Assembly: GCF_034702125.1 (NCBI RefSeq)
Contig: NC_085862.1
Coordinates: forward strand, 11,522,238-11,586,237
Direction: 5' to 3'
Length of the DNA: 64,000 nucleotides
From: Engraulis encrasicolus
Lineage: Eukaryota > Chordata > Actinopteri > Clupeiformes > Engraulidae
Below, piece by piece: positions 1-13,100 of the stretch. The position numbers were made by a program, and so were the translations under genes. Positions within the stretch are counted from its first letter, which is position 1; the number at the start of each line of letters is the position of its first letter. The notes under the pieces were generated by a model that did not search any database, was not told where the DNA came from, and worked only from the letters and a program-made list of their open reading frames with translations.

Positions 1-174
1 CGGTGGCACGTTAGTTGTTCCAGATGTAAAGCCGAATCGGGTATGCCGTCGTTCAGCCATGATTCGGTAAACACCGTAACGCAGCAGTTCCTCACGGTTT
101 TGTTCGCTGATCTTAGTAGCCGTATGTCATCCATCTTATTGTCCAGAGATCTGACGTTAGAAATCTGCCCAATT
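1..174 (-). pseudogene. LINE (non-LTR retrotransposon) endonuclease fragment
   Basis: Read on the minus strand the segment gives ISNVRSLDNKMDDIRLL and, further on, VFTESWLNDGIPDSAL. These match the start of the apurinic endonuclease domain of CR1/L2/Rex-type LINEs (N-VRSL-NKMD, then TE-WL with the catalytic Glu). The copy runs off the window edge and nothing recognisable follows beyond 175. Confidence 0.75.
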
Positions 175-337
175 CCAGCCTTTGTGAAGCACCCTCAGAT
201 AATCAGATAATCATCAATGGCCAAATTTCAAATTCAATCCAACACCTGGTCATCTAACACTGGCAGAGAATAGGTGATGGGTGATTTGCATTTCTTTGCA
301 CTATCTTCACCATGAATGGTATTGGTATACACTGTCT

Positions 338-396
338 AAAGAAAACACATCCTTGTTATTCCATGTCAATACAATAACAACAAGGATGTGTTTTAT
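338..396. repeat. Short inverted repeat (hairpin)
   Basis: Arms AAACACATCCTTGTTATT and AACAACAAGGATGTGTTT face each other around about 15 bases. Probably a tiny miniature transposon in the intron before the first exon. Confidence 0.6.
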
Positions 397-542
397 TTAG
401 ACATAACATTTTAGTCACCTCCCTAATGCTTTTATAAGTAAAATAAATAAATAAAATAAATCATTTCAAAAATCATTCATCAGGAACATGCTTGTCATGG
501 TGGGCTTGTTTTTTTTATGACTCAACGATCTACTGTCTGTAG

Positions 543-2193
543 GGTCATGAGGAGAAGTCAAAAGCTAAAGGTGCATCTAACTCACCAACGGGACCCAATG
601 GGAAACCTGCCAAAGCAGAAAAAGGAAAAAAGAATGCAGAGCCAGTAGCACCTGTTAAAGAAACCAAACTCAGACGGAGAGGAGAAGAGGATGACTCCCA
701 TAAATACATAGGTAAGTTGCAATTGAACTGCCATAGACCCTATGTACACACAGTGGAAATCATTGCATCGGTTTTTTGTTGTCAATTCATTGACTTTCAT
801 TTCCGTTTCATTCATTGCCGTCAGTGGGTAGCAACGTGCTTAAAATATTGACTGCCACATTGGCCAGGCATGAATGCAATTTCGTTGTGTGCACTGAGCA
901 CTGTGTGCTGTGTGTCTCTCTCAGATGATGAACCAGAAGATGGACCGCAGCACTACGTTCTCCTTGTGGGCTTTTGTCAGCCAACTCTCCTGTCCGCGTT
1001 GGATGCTATAGGTGTACATGTGTCAAACGTTATCCGGCTACGCGGCAAAGGCACTGAAGACTGTGATAGAATAACACCCACTTCTCTGAACACAGGTGAG
1101 ATTCATTTCAAATTATGGCTGCAACGATAAGTCGATAATCGTCGACTACCAGTAATCGACTATAAAAAATTGTCGACAAGAATTTAATTTGTGGTAGGAA
1201 GATGTGATGACAATGGTTATTTAAAAAAATAAATGAAAAAAGACCTACCCTTAATACCAGTGTGATTGTCAGTTCAACTAAAGCTCCCACACTTCAAATT
1301 TTAAGATTTCTAAAAGTTTATACAAAATAAATACGGTTACTTTATTTTTAATGTCTCATTAAAACAATCCTTTTAAACTCTTACTTTAAATTCAAACAGA
1401 TGTGTCTGCAGTTTTATGGATGCCGAATGAACTGGACCATTTTTGGACTCATCTGGAAAATGTCCTACTCAGTGCTGGCAACCACTCCAGGCTCTTTGAT
1501 GTGGTTGGTTTGGTCTGTACAATAGAGGAGAATCCCTGCCTTGATCAGGAAAGCACTGAAGAAATGGTAATGGAATACTTCACTTTTTTATGTTCTTAAG
1601 TTATGTCTCTGTTTTGACGATACCTTTGTTTGCCTCTATGTTTTTATACTATTAGACTCGTAGTGGTTGGACTACTTAAGTCTATTGTTTTTCGTTGTTT
1701 GTCCGTTATTTGTTTCTCAGCTTACTTGTGGGACAAAAGTATTTGAATCTGTCGCCACTTTGATCTATGACTGCCTGGACTGGAGGCGCGAGCACCTGCA
1801 CTACCTCCAGAGCATGAAACTTACTCACGTTCCATCGGTCACATCTGGCAACGTCCAATGCAGCCCCGAGTGCTCTGCTGAGGTGCACCACATCATACAG
1901 TACACGCAATCTTAAACTCATTTCAACTGGTTCAGTCAGTCTTTTTTGTTATACTTGCTGTCCTTTAATACTGTACTTACCTCAGGTGCAACCATCAGCA
2001 ATTCTGACTACCGTACCAAAGAAGAAACAGTCAGAGGATAGTTCTGGTAAGATAAAAATGTCTTAATTTAAAAACAAATAAACACACACACACACACACA
2101 CACACACACTCCTCCCTCTCTGGGTTTTGGTGCAGCCACCAGCGTATAGATGAGTTGGGATTTGCATGAAAGGCCTACCTACACAGGACTGCA

Positions 2194-2224
<31 letters not shown>

Positions 2225-2650
2225 TGCAACACACTGTGGAAATGGGGACGCAGTCACACAGCTATGCAAAGTCAAACTGCAGTCGCAATATGGCTATACA
2301 ACATAAATAGATGCCTGAAGAAGATATATGATCGAAACGTTGCCCCTAATAAATTAAGTCTTTTGCAAGCAGTGTGCAGATAGATCCTTTCCCGCTCCTA
2401 CATGTGACAGTTTTTTTGATTTGGCACCTGCTGATGCTTTTTTGCTGGATGTGCGCACTTTCCACTACACTCTATACAACATAAATAAACACTGTACTGA
2501 ATGGCAAATGCATGCATCAACCATCTCCCAGACTTGCAGGCGGAGGCCACGAGTGCAGATTCAGACCTGAGGGTGTATGATGATCTTCTGAAGAAAATAC
2601 CACCAGAGTGCACTTCTGTTCCTCTCATTCTGCACTGCATGCTAGAGCAG
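543..2650 (+). CDS. spag17: SPAG17 exons 1-6 of this window (N-terminal region)
   Basis: Exon 543-711 encodes a Lys/Glu-rich linker ending GEEDDSHKYI. Exons 925-1095 and 1400-1566 encode the conserved N-terminal fold (DEPEDGPQHYVLLVGF; WMPNELDHFWTHLENVL). Exon 1721-1882 carries YDCLDWRREHLHYL. Its donor is taken at GAG|gtgcac (1882/1883) because this keeps phase 0 with exon 1986-2046; the open frame running on to 1915 is intron. Exon 2532-2650 is entered at a CAG acceptor (2529-2531), phase 1, although the frame stays open upstream. The CA microsatellites at 2082-2109 and 2194-2221 lie in the intron between exons 5 and 6. Confidence 0.88.
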
Positions 2651-5600
2651 GTGTGCCTTTTTATTATCTTTATTATATTATTAATAATAATAATAATACC
2701 TTTGTTTTTATATAGCGCCTTTCTAAACACACAAGTTCGCTTTACATAATATCAGTGTAAGTGTGTGTAGGTGTGTGCTTGTGGACTCTAGAAGTCAAAG
2801 GCCTCCAAAAAGCGATGGGTTTTAAAGTGTATATCTCGGGTTCATTTTTATTCAAAATAATGGAATTCCTATGATAGTTCTACCACTTCATCAATTATCC
2901 GTTTGTTTTTTTTGTTTGTTTTTTTCGTGTAACAGGGCATCAGAAAATTAAATATAATGGGGAAAAGTGTGTTTTTTCAGTAACATATTCAGAAGAATTC
3001 TAATCTATTGTGTGACGTCAGGCGAGTCCCCTCAGTAGCCCACAGTAGCCGTAGACCCGCATTCTGTACAGTGTGTGATTGATATTACGCCGAGGGTATG
3101 AAATAAATATCTGCATTGTCAATATTATATCATGACTGCTAGAGGAAGCCATGTGAGTCAGTAAAGTAGCCTACCATTTTACAGTGCACATGTCATCCAA
3201 CTGCGGTCAGGCTACGTTGAATAGCCTTCTTCAGGATGGGATTACACTAGGTCATTATTTTTGCGACTGGGCCGTTTATGTTGGCGAAATACTTTTTAGA
3301 TAAAGTTGGTGTCTTTGCTTCTGTTCTCTTTTTGCCAAGTTAGCACACAAAACATAAAGCTATGAACAGCATAGTTGCAGTACCTACTGTGGCCACCATC
3401 CTACATAGGGTGGCCACATCCTACCAGGTGACATAAAGGTTAGGCAGCGTCCCCATGTCATGTGGACTTGTTAGTGTGCTGCTGTCTATACAAATGCGCT
3501 ACCTAACACTTATTAATGCCATTTAGCACAGCGTAAATCTGTGTTAGGTCAACAGTTTAGTAGGTTGAGGGAGAAAAACGGATGTCTTGCCTTACCAGCC
3601 ACAATAATTATTTTCCTAAATGTGTTTAGATAAGTGCAGAGCAGGCTGCTCCGGCTGAGGGCTCCACCTCTGCAGAGCCGGACGTGCCATCGGACTGCAA
3701 CCTTTCCCATCACATCTTTACCGCAGCAACTTACCTGCCACGCCCATTTGAAGAGAAGAAGGTGTTTTTTTCCAAACTCCCTCATTTTATATCCCTTTAT
3801 ATCCCTGATATATGATTTCTCAGATAGTGCACTGTCTGTGAATCATCAACAAACAATTTTGTTTTCTTATCTTTTGGCATCTTTGTCATTCTTAAGCATT
3901 TCAGATCAGGAAACGTACACTATTAATAGTAGATACAAGTAATTCAAGTAAAGTAAAATAATAAACACAAAAAAACCATGTTTGGCTGAAACACCCTCAG
4001 CAGCAACAACTTAAGCCAAGTGTTCGCGATAACTGACAAAGAGTCTTTCACTTAGTTTTGGGCCAATCTTGTCAGAATTATTATAAATCAGCCACTGTGG
4101 AGGGTTTCCAAGCATGAACACAAATGAATGGAATATTAATAACATGTCCTATAGTGCAATGCACATAATTTAGGTTTTTACCTCTAGCTGACTTATCATG
4201 TTTTGGAATGACATGACAAATATTTGACAGAGATTGATGGACAACTTTGGTAAGACGGAGGATGTGAAAAGAAGGAATCAGCCCGTAGGCCCTTTACTGC
4301 TGAACCACCGTGACAAAAGAGCAGAACGGCTGTATCATTGTCCCGTGAGTAGTCTTGCTGTCCCATTATTTTTGTTTTCATGAGTTTAAGTTTTGGAACA
4401 GTGTTTTTTTTTCTACTCTACATTGAGACCAAACTGTAAAAAGATAAGAATACATTGCTCTACTGCAACCATCAGGGCTGGGATGGTCATATGGCATACG
4501 ATACGTTTACAGGGCATTCTCCCAGTGGCCGGACCGTCCACAGGGGCTGATACTGTTGTTTCCTTTAAAAAAAAAAAAAAAAGTAAAAAAAAATGCACAA
4601 AGTCATAAAATTGCGCTTTGCAAATGGCACTCTGCAAAGAAACTCATTTACATCCTGTCTGCTGCAAAACTAACGGTTTCACTTTTAAGAGTGTCCTTGT
4701 CACTGCAGATGCTGAGTACCTTTGATGTGTCAGAAATCGAGGGGGCCATGATGAAGAAGACTCCAGTGTGGAAGCTGTTGCATTCTGAACTCAGCAGACA
4801 CAGTAAAGACATGGGCTTCATAATGGACACCCAGGAATGCGTTCGCCTCCTCAGTGAAGGTGAAAATAATGACAGCACCATGTATAATATACTTTGTAGG
4901 GTTCCAACGGGTCATGGAATTTCTGGAATATCATGGAACTTCAATAAAGGGTTTTCCAGTCTTGGAAAGTCATGGATTTTGACCATTTTGCATGGGCAGT
5001 CATGGAATATCATGGAATTTTCTTCACAGTGGTGTAGAGGCAAAACGATTTATTTTGTCTTGTGTATAATGTTGTTTCTCACTGTGAAGTAAACACCGTT
5101 TCGCGCTGTGGTTGTGTATACCTTCATGCAGACATAAAACAGCTCTAGGTGTGAAAATTATGTTCAGTTTTCAAACATTTAAAAGCTTTATAAATGTCTT
5201 TTCCTTTTACGGAAGTGGTTATGGAATTTTATATCTGACTTAGAGTGGGAACCCTATTATTATAATAATGTCTTTCTCCAACACTAAAGCCAGGCTCAAA
5301 CTAATGGACTCCCGATTACGTCGGGTTGCGCTGCACACATAAAGATAATCGCTACTGTCAATGTTATCCCTGATATGTAAACGCTGAGACAATGCCCAAC
5401 ATTGTTTGATATTTACAATTTATGATCGCCTACTCTTTTAATGGCAAAATCCTATATCAGGACGTTGGACGTTGCCCGACAGATTGTTGTAAGGGGTTTT
5501 CAGCTGAGAAGGGCCGATAGTCGTGTAGTTTGAGCCTGGCTTAACTCATCCTTTCACTCACTCACAATAGACATATTCTTCTGCTCGGACACTGTCTCTC

Positions 5601-8600
5601 TCACTAGTGCTACCAAGTCACTTACATTAAATCTTCCCTATAGAATCTCCTTAGACCTCTGCAGTGCTTTGGAGACAGACTCTTGAAACAAACGTAACTT
5701 ATTAATAAACAGGATCTGTGTTATGTGGTTAAGCACAACACATGGAATGTGAACAGAACATAAAGAAAACGAAGATTGTCTTTCTGTGTCTATCCATTTC
5801 TGTAGGTTTGATGAACAATGATCATTCTTCTGAGCATGTGAAATCAACTCTTCACTCTCTGACTGACCTGAATGTGTATGAACACTTCAGTGCCCCTGTC
5901 TTCACACAGGTAGTATTACACCCACATTGTAAACTATTGTATTGGGCATTTCTTTATATGACATACATACAATATGTCTCATAAGTGAGTACAGCCCTCA
6001 CATTTTTGCAGATGTCTAAGTATATATTTATATAGGACAGCATTAAAGAAATTTCACTTGGACACAATTATTAGTGACCCCCCTGGGGGGGGGGGGTTGC
6101 CTTTATGTTGTGATAGGACAGGGAGGACTATGACAGGAATCGAGTGGGTAGAGAGAGACGGGGAAGGGTTGGCAAAGGACCAGGGCCGGAATTGAACCGG
6201 GGTCAGCCGCGTAGCAGACGGGTGCCCTACCGTTAGAGCCACGGTGGGGCCCACTATCAATATTCTAACAAAACAGAAAAATAATCTTACTTCTCTCTTC
6301 TGTAGGTTTTGGAAGAGGCATCTCAAACATACCAGTCTATGGATACCTACAGGAGCCCCAGAGATGGAGCACTCTTCATCCTCTGCCACAATCCCATCGG
6401 CCCACAGAGAGACAGTAGACAGTCATGGGACGAAGCTCTACACACAGATGTTGGCTTCAGGTAAAAAGAAAACTTATTGATTTGCAAAATATTCTATAGT
6501 GCATATGCCTGACTCTCTAGCGTGCAGCTTCGTGTGCCCCACTACTAGGTCTGGGAGAGCATGCGTTGACTTCGCCTTCAGAACAGCTTGGCTTTATCTA
6601 TCATCTTTGCGTTCTTGCCACCAACAAATTCCTTCAAAAATGTTTTCTGTCTCTGAGTCAATATAGTCTATCTGTCCAGTGACTCCTCGATGCAAGCCAC
6701 CATTGATATTGAACCAATAAATGCTCAGACAATTTTCTGGCGTGTGGTGTAGTTCCACTTAGCTCCACCAGGGGGCTCTGGAGCTACACACACATACACA
6801 CAGGCTGGATCTCAAATGGCGCACTTGTGCACTTCGGGCACTATGTTTCTTTGCGTAACTAATACAGCATACGCACTGAAACATGAACACTAAAGTGCAC
6901 AAGTGCACCATTTGAGATTCAGCCATACTACCCGACTGTTTGTAAGACACTTTTATTACAATACTTCTCAAAAAGGTGAAGTGCTAGAGTTTGGATTTTG
7001 AGGTATCCACTGGCCGTTTTTATCAGCAAAAGTTGGCTGGCTCTGTTAAATATCAATGGAATTATCCAAATGCATGCATGGCTTTTATTGTTGTAACACA
7101 GTTGATGCATGGTGATATGATTTACTTTCATTGATATTTTGTTAGATTTCAGGTAACCTACAGGTATTTACAGTATGAATAAAAACATTATTCACGAGAG
7201 AAAACCCCAATCTAATAGACAGACTTTTTCAGGAATTACTTGGAGCACGTTGCTGCAAGACTGAAAGATTGGAGCATACAGGCAGGAGGTGGACCAGAGC
7301 CCTGTGAATCCCCTCAGACTTGTGCAGGTAGAGTAGAGAACCTTTCAGTGAATGAAACAGAACATCATGTAAAATTTTAACCACACGACAATGAAACATC
7401 ACCACAGCTATAACAGCCATGAATAGAATACCCTTTTTTTGTCACTATTCACCTGTCTAATTTTCACTATACATACTGTAACACTTGAACGATAACTGCC
7501 TAACTGGACATCAGCAAACTGATTATTGCTGCGAAATAAATATCTGAGATGTAGTTATTCATTTATTCATTTAAACATGTCTTTCCTATTTATTTATTTT
7601 TTCCCCCATTCGGAACAAGCTGTCCCAATTACAACAGAGGGAAAAGCGGAAATTTACATACAAGAGGAATCATTAAAGGTCAGTACACTATTTAATAAAA
7701 AAACTATTTCAAATTTCTCCAGTGGTCACCACTTCAAAATTACATTACAACAAAGTAGATTAACGATCTCACAGGAATGATCTTCATGATTAAAAATGTT
7801 CAGGAACCAAAATGGGATGTAAGGGCCTCCGCACACCGATTCCGACAGCACTGCAGAGAACTGCCGGTTCCAGCAATATCCGTCTGCTACACTGGTGCAG
7901 ACGTGCTATGATTGTCGGCTGCCAGTTACGGGAGAGTGCTATTTTTGTCTGAGCCGCCCCTTGTTGATCCATGCTCTGCTGCGATGAAATTCAGGGTTCC
8001 CACTGGTGCTTGAATTCCTTGAAAATGCTTGAATTTCAAAAAGTGTTTTCAAGGTTGTGAAAATGCTTGAAATGTGTGTCAAGTCAAACTCTGTAAGCCA
8101 AATAATGGAAATAAAATACCCTAAAATTGATGAGAATGCAGGAAATTGCATCTTAAAAACACAACATTTTCTGGGGGAGGACGCCCACACCCCCTTCCCA
8201 TGACCTATTTAAAGGTGCTGGAAAACTGGAAAGATGGTGCTTGAAAGTGCTTGAAAAGTGCTTGAATTTGTTCATGAAAAAGGTGTGGGAACCCTGGAAA
8301 TTATTATATAGCACATCTGCGCCAGTGTGCGGGGGTAACGGAAATCGTCAGAAACAATAATGCTCTGTGGTGCTGTAGGAACCGGTGTGCGTAAGCCCTA
8401 ACTATGCAAGTCCTCCACTAGTCAAGGGTCCCCTGCAGTAGGTACTTCGAGTTAACAGGACATGTTTTTACAGGCACTTAACAGGAGTTAACAGGATATG
8501 TTTTTACAGGCACTTAACAGGAGTTAACAGGACATGTTTTTTACAGGCACTTAACAGGAGTTACCAGGATATGTTTTTTACAGGTGGAAGGATTTGCTCC

Positions 8601-10117
8601 GAAATCCTCTGCCAAATGAAGTAGTTCTGAACTGAGTGGTTGGGTACTTGAAAAGGCCCTCCAAATAAAATGTATTGTTTAGTTGCTTGTTCATTCTATG
8701 TGTAGAAGTTTTTGCTTCACTTGGTAAAATTATTAAAAATTATGGAAGCCATTCAAAGTACTAAATGTGATTGTTTTTATTCTGGGGTGTACTCATTTTT
8801 TGTGCCACCTTAATTTCACTAAAAGTGAAAAATATCCAATTTCTGTAGTATTATTAAAGTTGGCTTTCTGTTTAAGTCCAACAGATGTTGTGTTAATAAA
8901 GTAAACATACTCTGCACATTTTGGGAATTAACAAAAATAAAATTTCTAATTTAAGTAAACAAAACAATACTGTATAATTTACTCCTTAAAGGGACACTGT
9001 GCAAGAAATGGTCAAAAAAGGTACTGCAACTATGCTGCTCATTGAAACTGGGCTGCCTATTGCCAAATTTGATCTTTACATGAACGTTTACTAAGTAAGC
9101 TTAATAAACAAATATTTTCTAGTATGGTCCAAGTACAGTCCCTTTTTCAGCTAAAAATGGCTATTTTTGGAAATTCAAAATGGCGGACCATGGAGAAGAT
9201 CCCTCTTTTCATGTATGAAAAGTGCAATTTTTCCAGTCGTAGTGAATACTTAAAATGTTATGGTGGTGGTAAATATTCATGAAAAAGGTAACATTACTGA
9301 ATGGGCTGCATGAATTCTGGAAATAAACAACTAAAAATCTCACTCAGTGTCCCTTTAAACATCACATGTATTTGACTTTAAAGGGACACTGTGTGAGATT
9401 TTTAGTTGCTTATATCCAGAATTCATGCTGCCCATTCACTAATGTTGCCTTTTTCATGAATACTAACCACCAGCATCAAATTCTAAGTATTCATTATGAC
9501 TGGAAAAATTGCACTTTTCATACATGAAAAGGGGGATCTTCTTAGCCTAGAAATCTAGACGCCCTACAGCTTTTTGCTGTACGGGTCTGGCTGCGCTAGG
9601 CTAGGATCTTCTCCATGGTTCGCCATTTTGAATTTCCAAAAATAGCCATTTTTAGCTGCAAAAATGACTGTACTTGGACCATACTAGAAAATATTTGTTT
9701 AATACTTAGTAAACTTTCATGTAAACATCAAATTTGGCAATAGGCAGCCCAATTTCAATAAGCAACATAGTTGCAGTACCTTTTTTGACCATTTCCTGCA
9801 CAGTGTCCCTTTAAAAAAAAGATTATATCTTTCCTTTCTCACAAGGCGTTTAAGATTGAGCAAGAGCGCTTGAAAAAGGAGGAACAGGAGAATGCAGCAA
9901 AGAAAGACAAAAGTGGGAAGGCCGGTGGACGAGGAGGCAATAAAGCGGATCCTGGCAAAGACAACAAGAAGTCAACCAAAAGCCCTGAGCAGTTACAAGC
10001 CACCTCTCAGCCTACGCCCCCTCACCCACCAAAGGACTCAGAACATCAAACTACAGATGAACCAGTGAGTGTGCAACCAAACAGTGTGCAAATACAAAAT
10101 ATTTGTCTTAATTCTTC

Positions 10118-10149
<32 letters not shown>

Positions 10150-10150
10150 C

Positions 10151-10182
<32 letters not shown>

Positions 10183-13100
10183 CTCATTATTATTATTGTT
10201 ATTATTATCATTATTATTATTAGCATATTGACTGCCAGGTTGGTTTTCGGAATTTTGCCAAGTATGCCAGCAATCCAGACCATTCTTGTCGTTTTTTGTT
10301 GAACTACAGCATATGTCGCGTACCCGTTAAGACACAGTGTTATACATTTGCTGTTAGCAGAATAGCAATGGCCAACTCGTAGAGCGTTACTAAAGGCCCT
10401 GTGCTGGGTCATAGTAGGGTATAGTATTAAGTCACAATTGCCTTCAAATTTGTCACATGGACAATTTAAAACAACTGCTAAAGGAGGAAATTACAACATT
10501 TGAAGAGTTCAGATGCAAAACCCCCTAAGTGCCATTTCAGAAAATAATCTTAATTCATTTTTATTTAATACAAAGCTATCAAAATTGCATTTTTTTTAAT
10601 TTTTTTATTTATGTAATATAACTATTTATATGTATTATCAAGTACATGAATGTAAACCAAACCAACAAAGGGGTTCTCTAAAAATATAGAAGTGCAGGTG
10701 TTCAGAAATGGAGTTAGGGGTTTTTGCATCTGAACTCTTCATTTTTTGACTCTATTGCCAATTAGCCAACTAAAAGGCAGTGAAATTAGCTGTTTTGAAC
10801 ACAAGGTCTACATGCCTAATTGCATTGGGTTACCGCCATGTATTTGGCTGATTAGATATTGATGATGTTGTACCAGATGAATGCATATGGAGCAATGTGG
10901 AACCACATGTATTTGGTGAACTAGGTTAACTGAAGTTGACTTTGTTACCGTACATGATAGCTAATATAGTAAATGGTTGCAATAATAAATGCATAATCGC
11001 TTTATTGAGTGAATGCTTGTTTTTTTTGTAGGCATTTGCAGGCTACAATATGAACGGTTGCTTGATCCATCTTATTAGCGAGAAGAAATTTCTCTACCCA
11101 GCAGATGGAGGCACTGTCCAAGTGGAAACAAATAATTTCATCCATGGTAAAAGAAACATCCTCCTATGTTAATGTAATGCACAATATGTGGTGAACTTCT
11201 CCGTGGCAGGTCCTCCTGGGCCAGGGGTGTCAAACTCGAATTCAAAAATTCAAAATTAGAATCTGGGATGAAGTTGTGGGGTGAACATAATGCATTTTTT
11301 ATGCTGTATATGGGCAAGGGCAAAAATCACAAACCAGGGTTCGTAGGGTCATGGAAAACCTGGAAAAGTCAAACACTCGTGTATTTTAGCTTAAATGTGC
11401 CTTAACGTATTCTGTTGTGGGAGATGTTATATTGGCTGCAGTCCACTTACAGTATATTCCTATGACACACCTAATTTCATGTTCAAGTCATGTTACGTTG
11501 ACACACCTAATTTCATGTTCAAGTCATGTTACGTGTCTTATTGGAGCCCTAAGAAGGGTCCTGGAGCGGGCACTGTGGTGCAGTGCGCTAAGCCCCCCCA
11601 CACATTTAAAATACATTTTAAAAAAAGAAGGTTCCTGAAAGTTTTTTCACTGTACCTGAGACAATGAAATGATGGGTGTGCTGGGCGAGTGACACTGAAA
11701 GATATTAGCCACTATACTAACCACTATGTTAACAGATGATGTCATTTAACCCATTTTGACCTGAAAACGTCTGCTCCTAAAACAGAAATGGGAGTGGTGT
11801 GAAGTGGTGGCACTTAATTTAGTAGCTCTACTTTGATGCCTGGCCTTTGTTTATGCGACATCTTCACGACGGCGAAAGTTTACTCTTGTCCATTAATCTT
11901 ATAATGTTTTCACACCCGGGCCCTTTCAGCCATTTTAAGTGAACTCAGACCTGTAACACATCATTTTCTGCCCACACGTGAACGCTCCAAAGTGTACCCA
12001 GACCTCTCGGAAGTGAACCATTAGTCAATAATGGTCTCAGCACGGTTCGCTTATGATTCCTGACAAGTTACATTTGTGACTAGGTGAATCACCAAGGGAG
12101 AGCTCTAGAAGATCGGGTATGGTCAAAAAGACCATAAAAGTCTAACGGGACCAGAAAGAGCAGTCAGTTCTGTTGTTGTTCATATTGTGAGTGTATTACA
12201 AAAATAACTGAGTAATTTTGCTGACGGTTCATTTTTGGTCCACTTAAAAGAGGACTGAGTTTGGTTCTCTTAAAGCTGACTAGGTGTGAAAATAGCAGTA
12301 GAAGTCAGAAACTCTTCCTGCTCATCTTCAAACATCGCTTTAATCTATTGACCTCTATCTGTGGGATTGTCCAGCTCAACTTTACTGTGATTATCCTGAG
12401 TCAATGCAAGGGTGCCCGGAACGAGTTTTAAAGTGGCAGTGCATTTTTTTTTCTTGATTCTTTACTGGTGCTGCACTTCACTCATTTGCGGTAAAAGTTG
12501 ACAAACTATTTGAATGGAATGATTTTATCGACTTCTTTTTTCAGGTATGGCTCAAATGACAATATGTGTGATCAAGGACATGCACCACCTCTACATGAAT
12601 TATTCTGGGACAAATTCAGGGCTACAGCTAGGATCTCCCAAAATTGCAGGTGAATACACTGAGGTTTTTTTTAAGTACTTATTTTTTTGTCTAGGTTCAC
12701 CCATACTTCTTGTGGCACTGCACAAAATGCCATGACCTTGGCTATCTCCAATTGAATTTGAACATTTCCAGCAACCAAATGTAGAGTTTAAAGGAGAATT
12801 CCGACCATTTTACAAACGTATCCCATCTGTTGGAGGCCAAGGGAAGTTGTCCAAATGAAAAATCGCAAGAATTTTTAATGCAGGCTGTACCAAGTTTGCC
12901 AATTGCGCTAATTTCCATTAATGCGGGGCTATTAAGCAAGCTTTCAACCGTCTCTGAAGATCTTTACGTCTATCAAAATGCTTTTGAACAGATGGTCCTT
13001 GGCGTGTGCTTCCATACAGTAATTCAGTCCCTAATATTAGCATTACTTTCTGGTTTCACAGACGTGCATATTTGGTGCCCTGTGCTCTTGGCCAATGATG

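Noticed and set aside
1721..1915. SPAG17 exon 4 extending to the stop at 1915
   Set aside because: A donor at 1882 (GAG|gtgcac) gives phase 0 and joins the conserved next exon.
10038..10412. 124-codon minus-strand frame with poly-Arg/Ile
   Set aside because: Produced by the (TTC)n/(ATT)n microsatellite.
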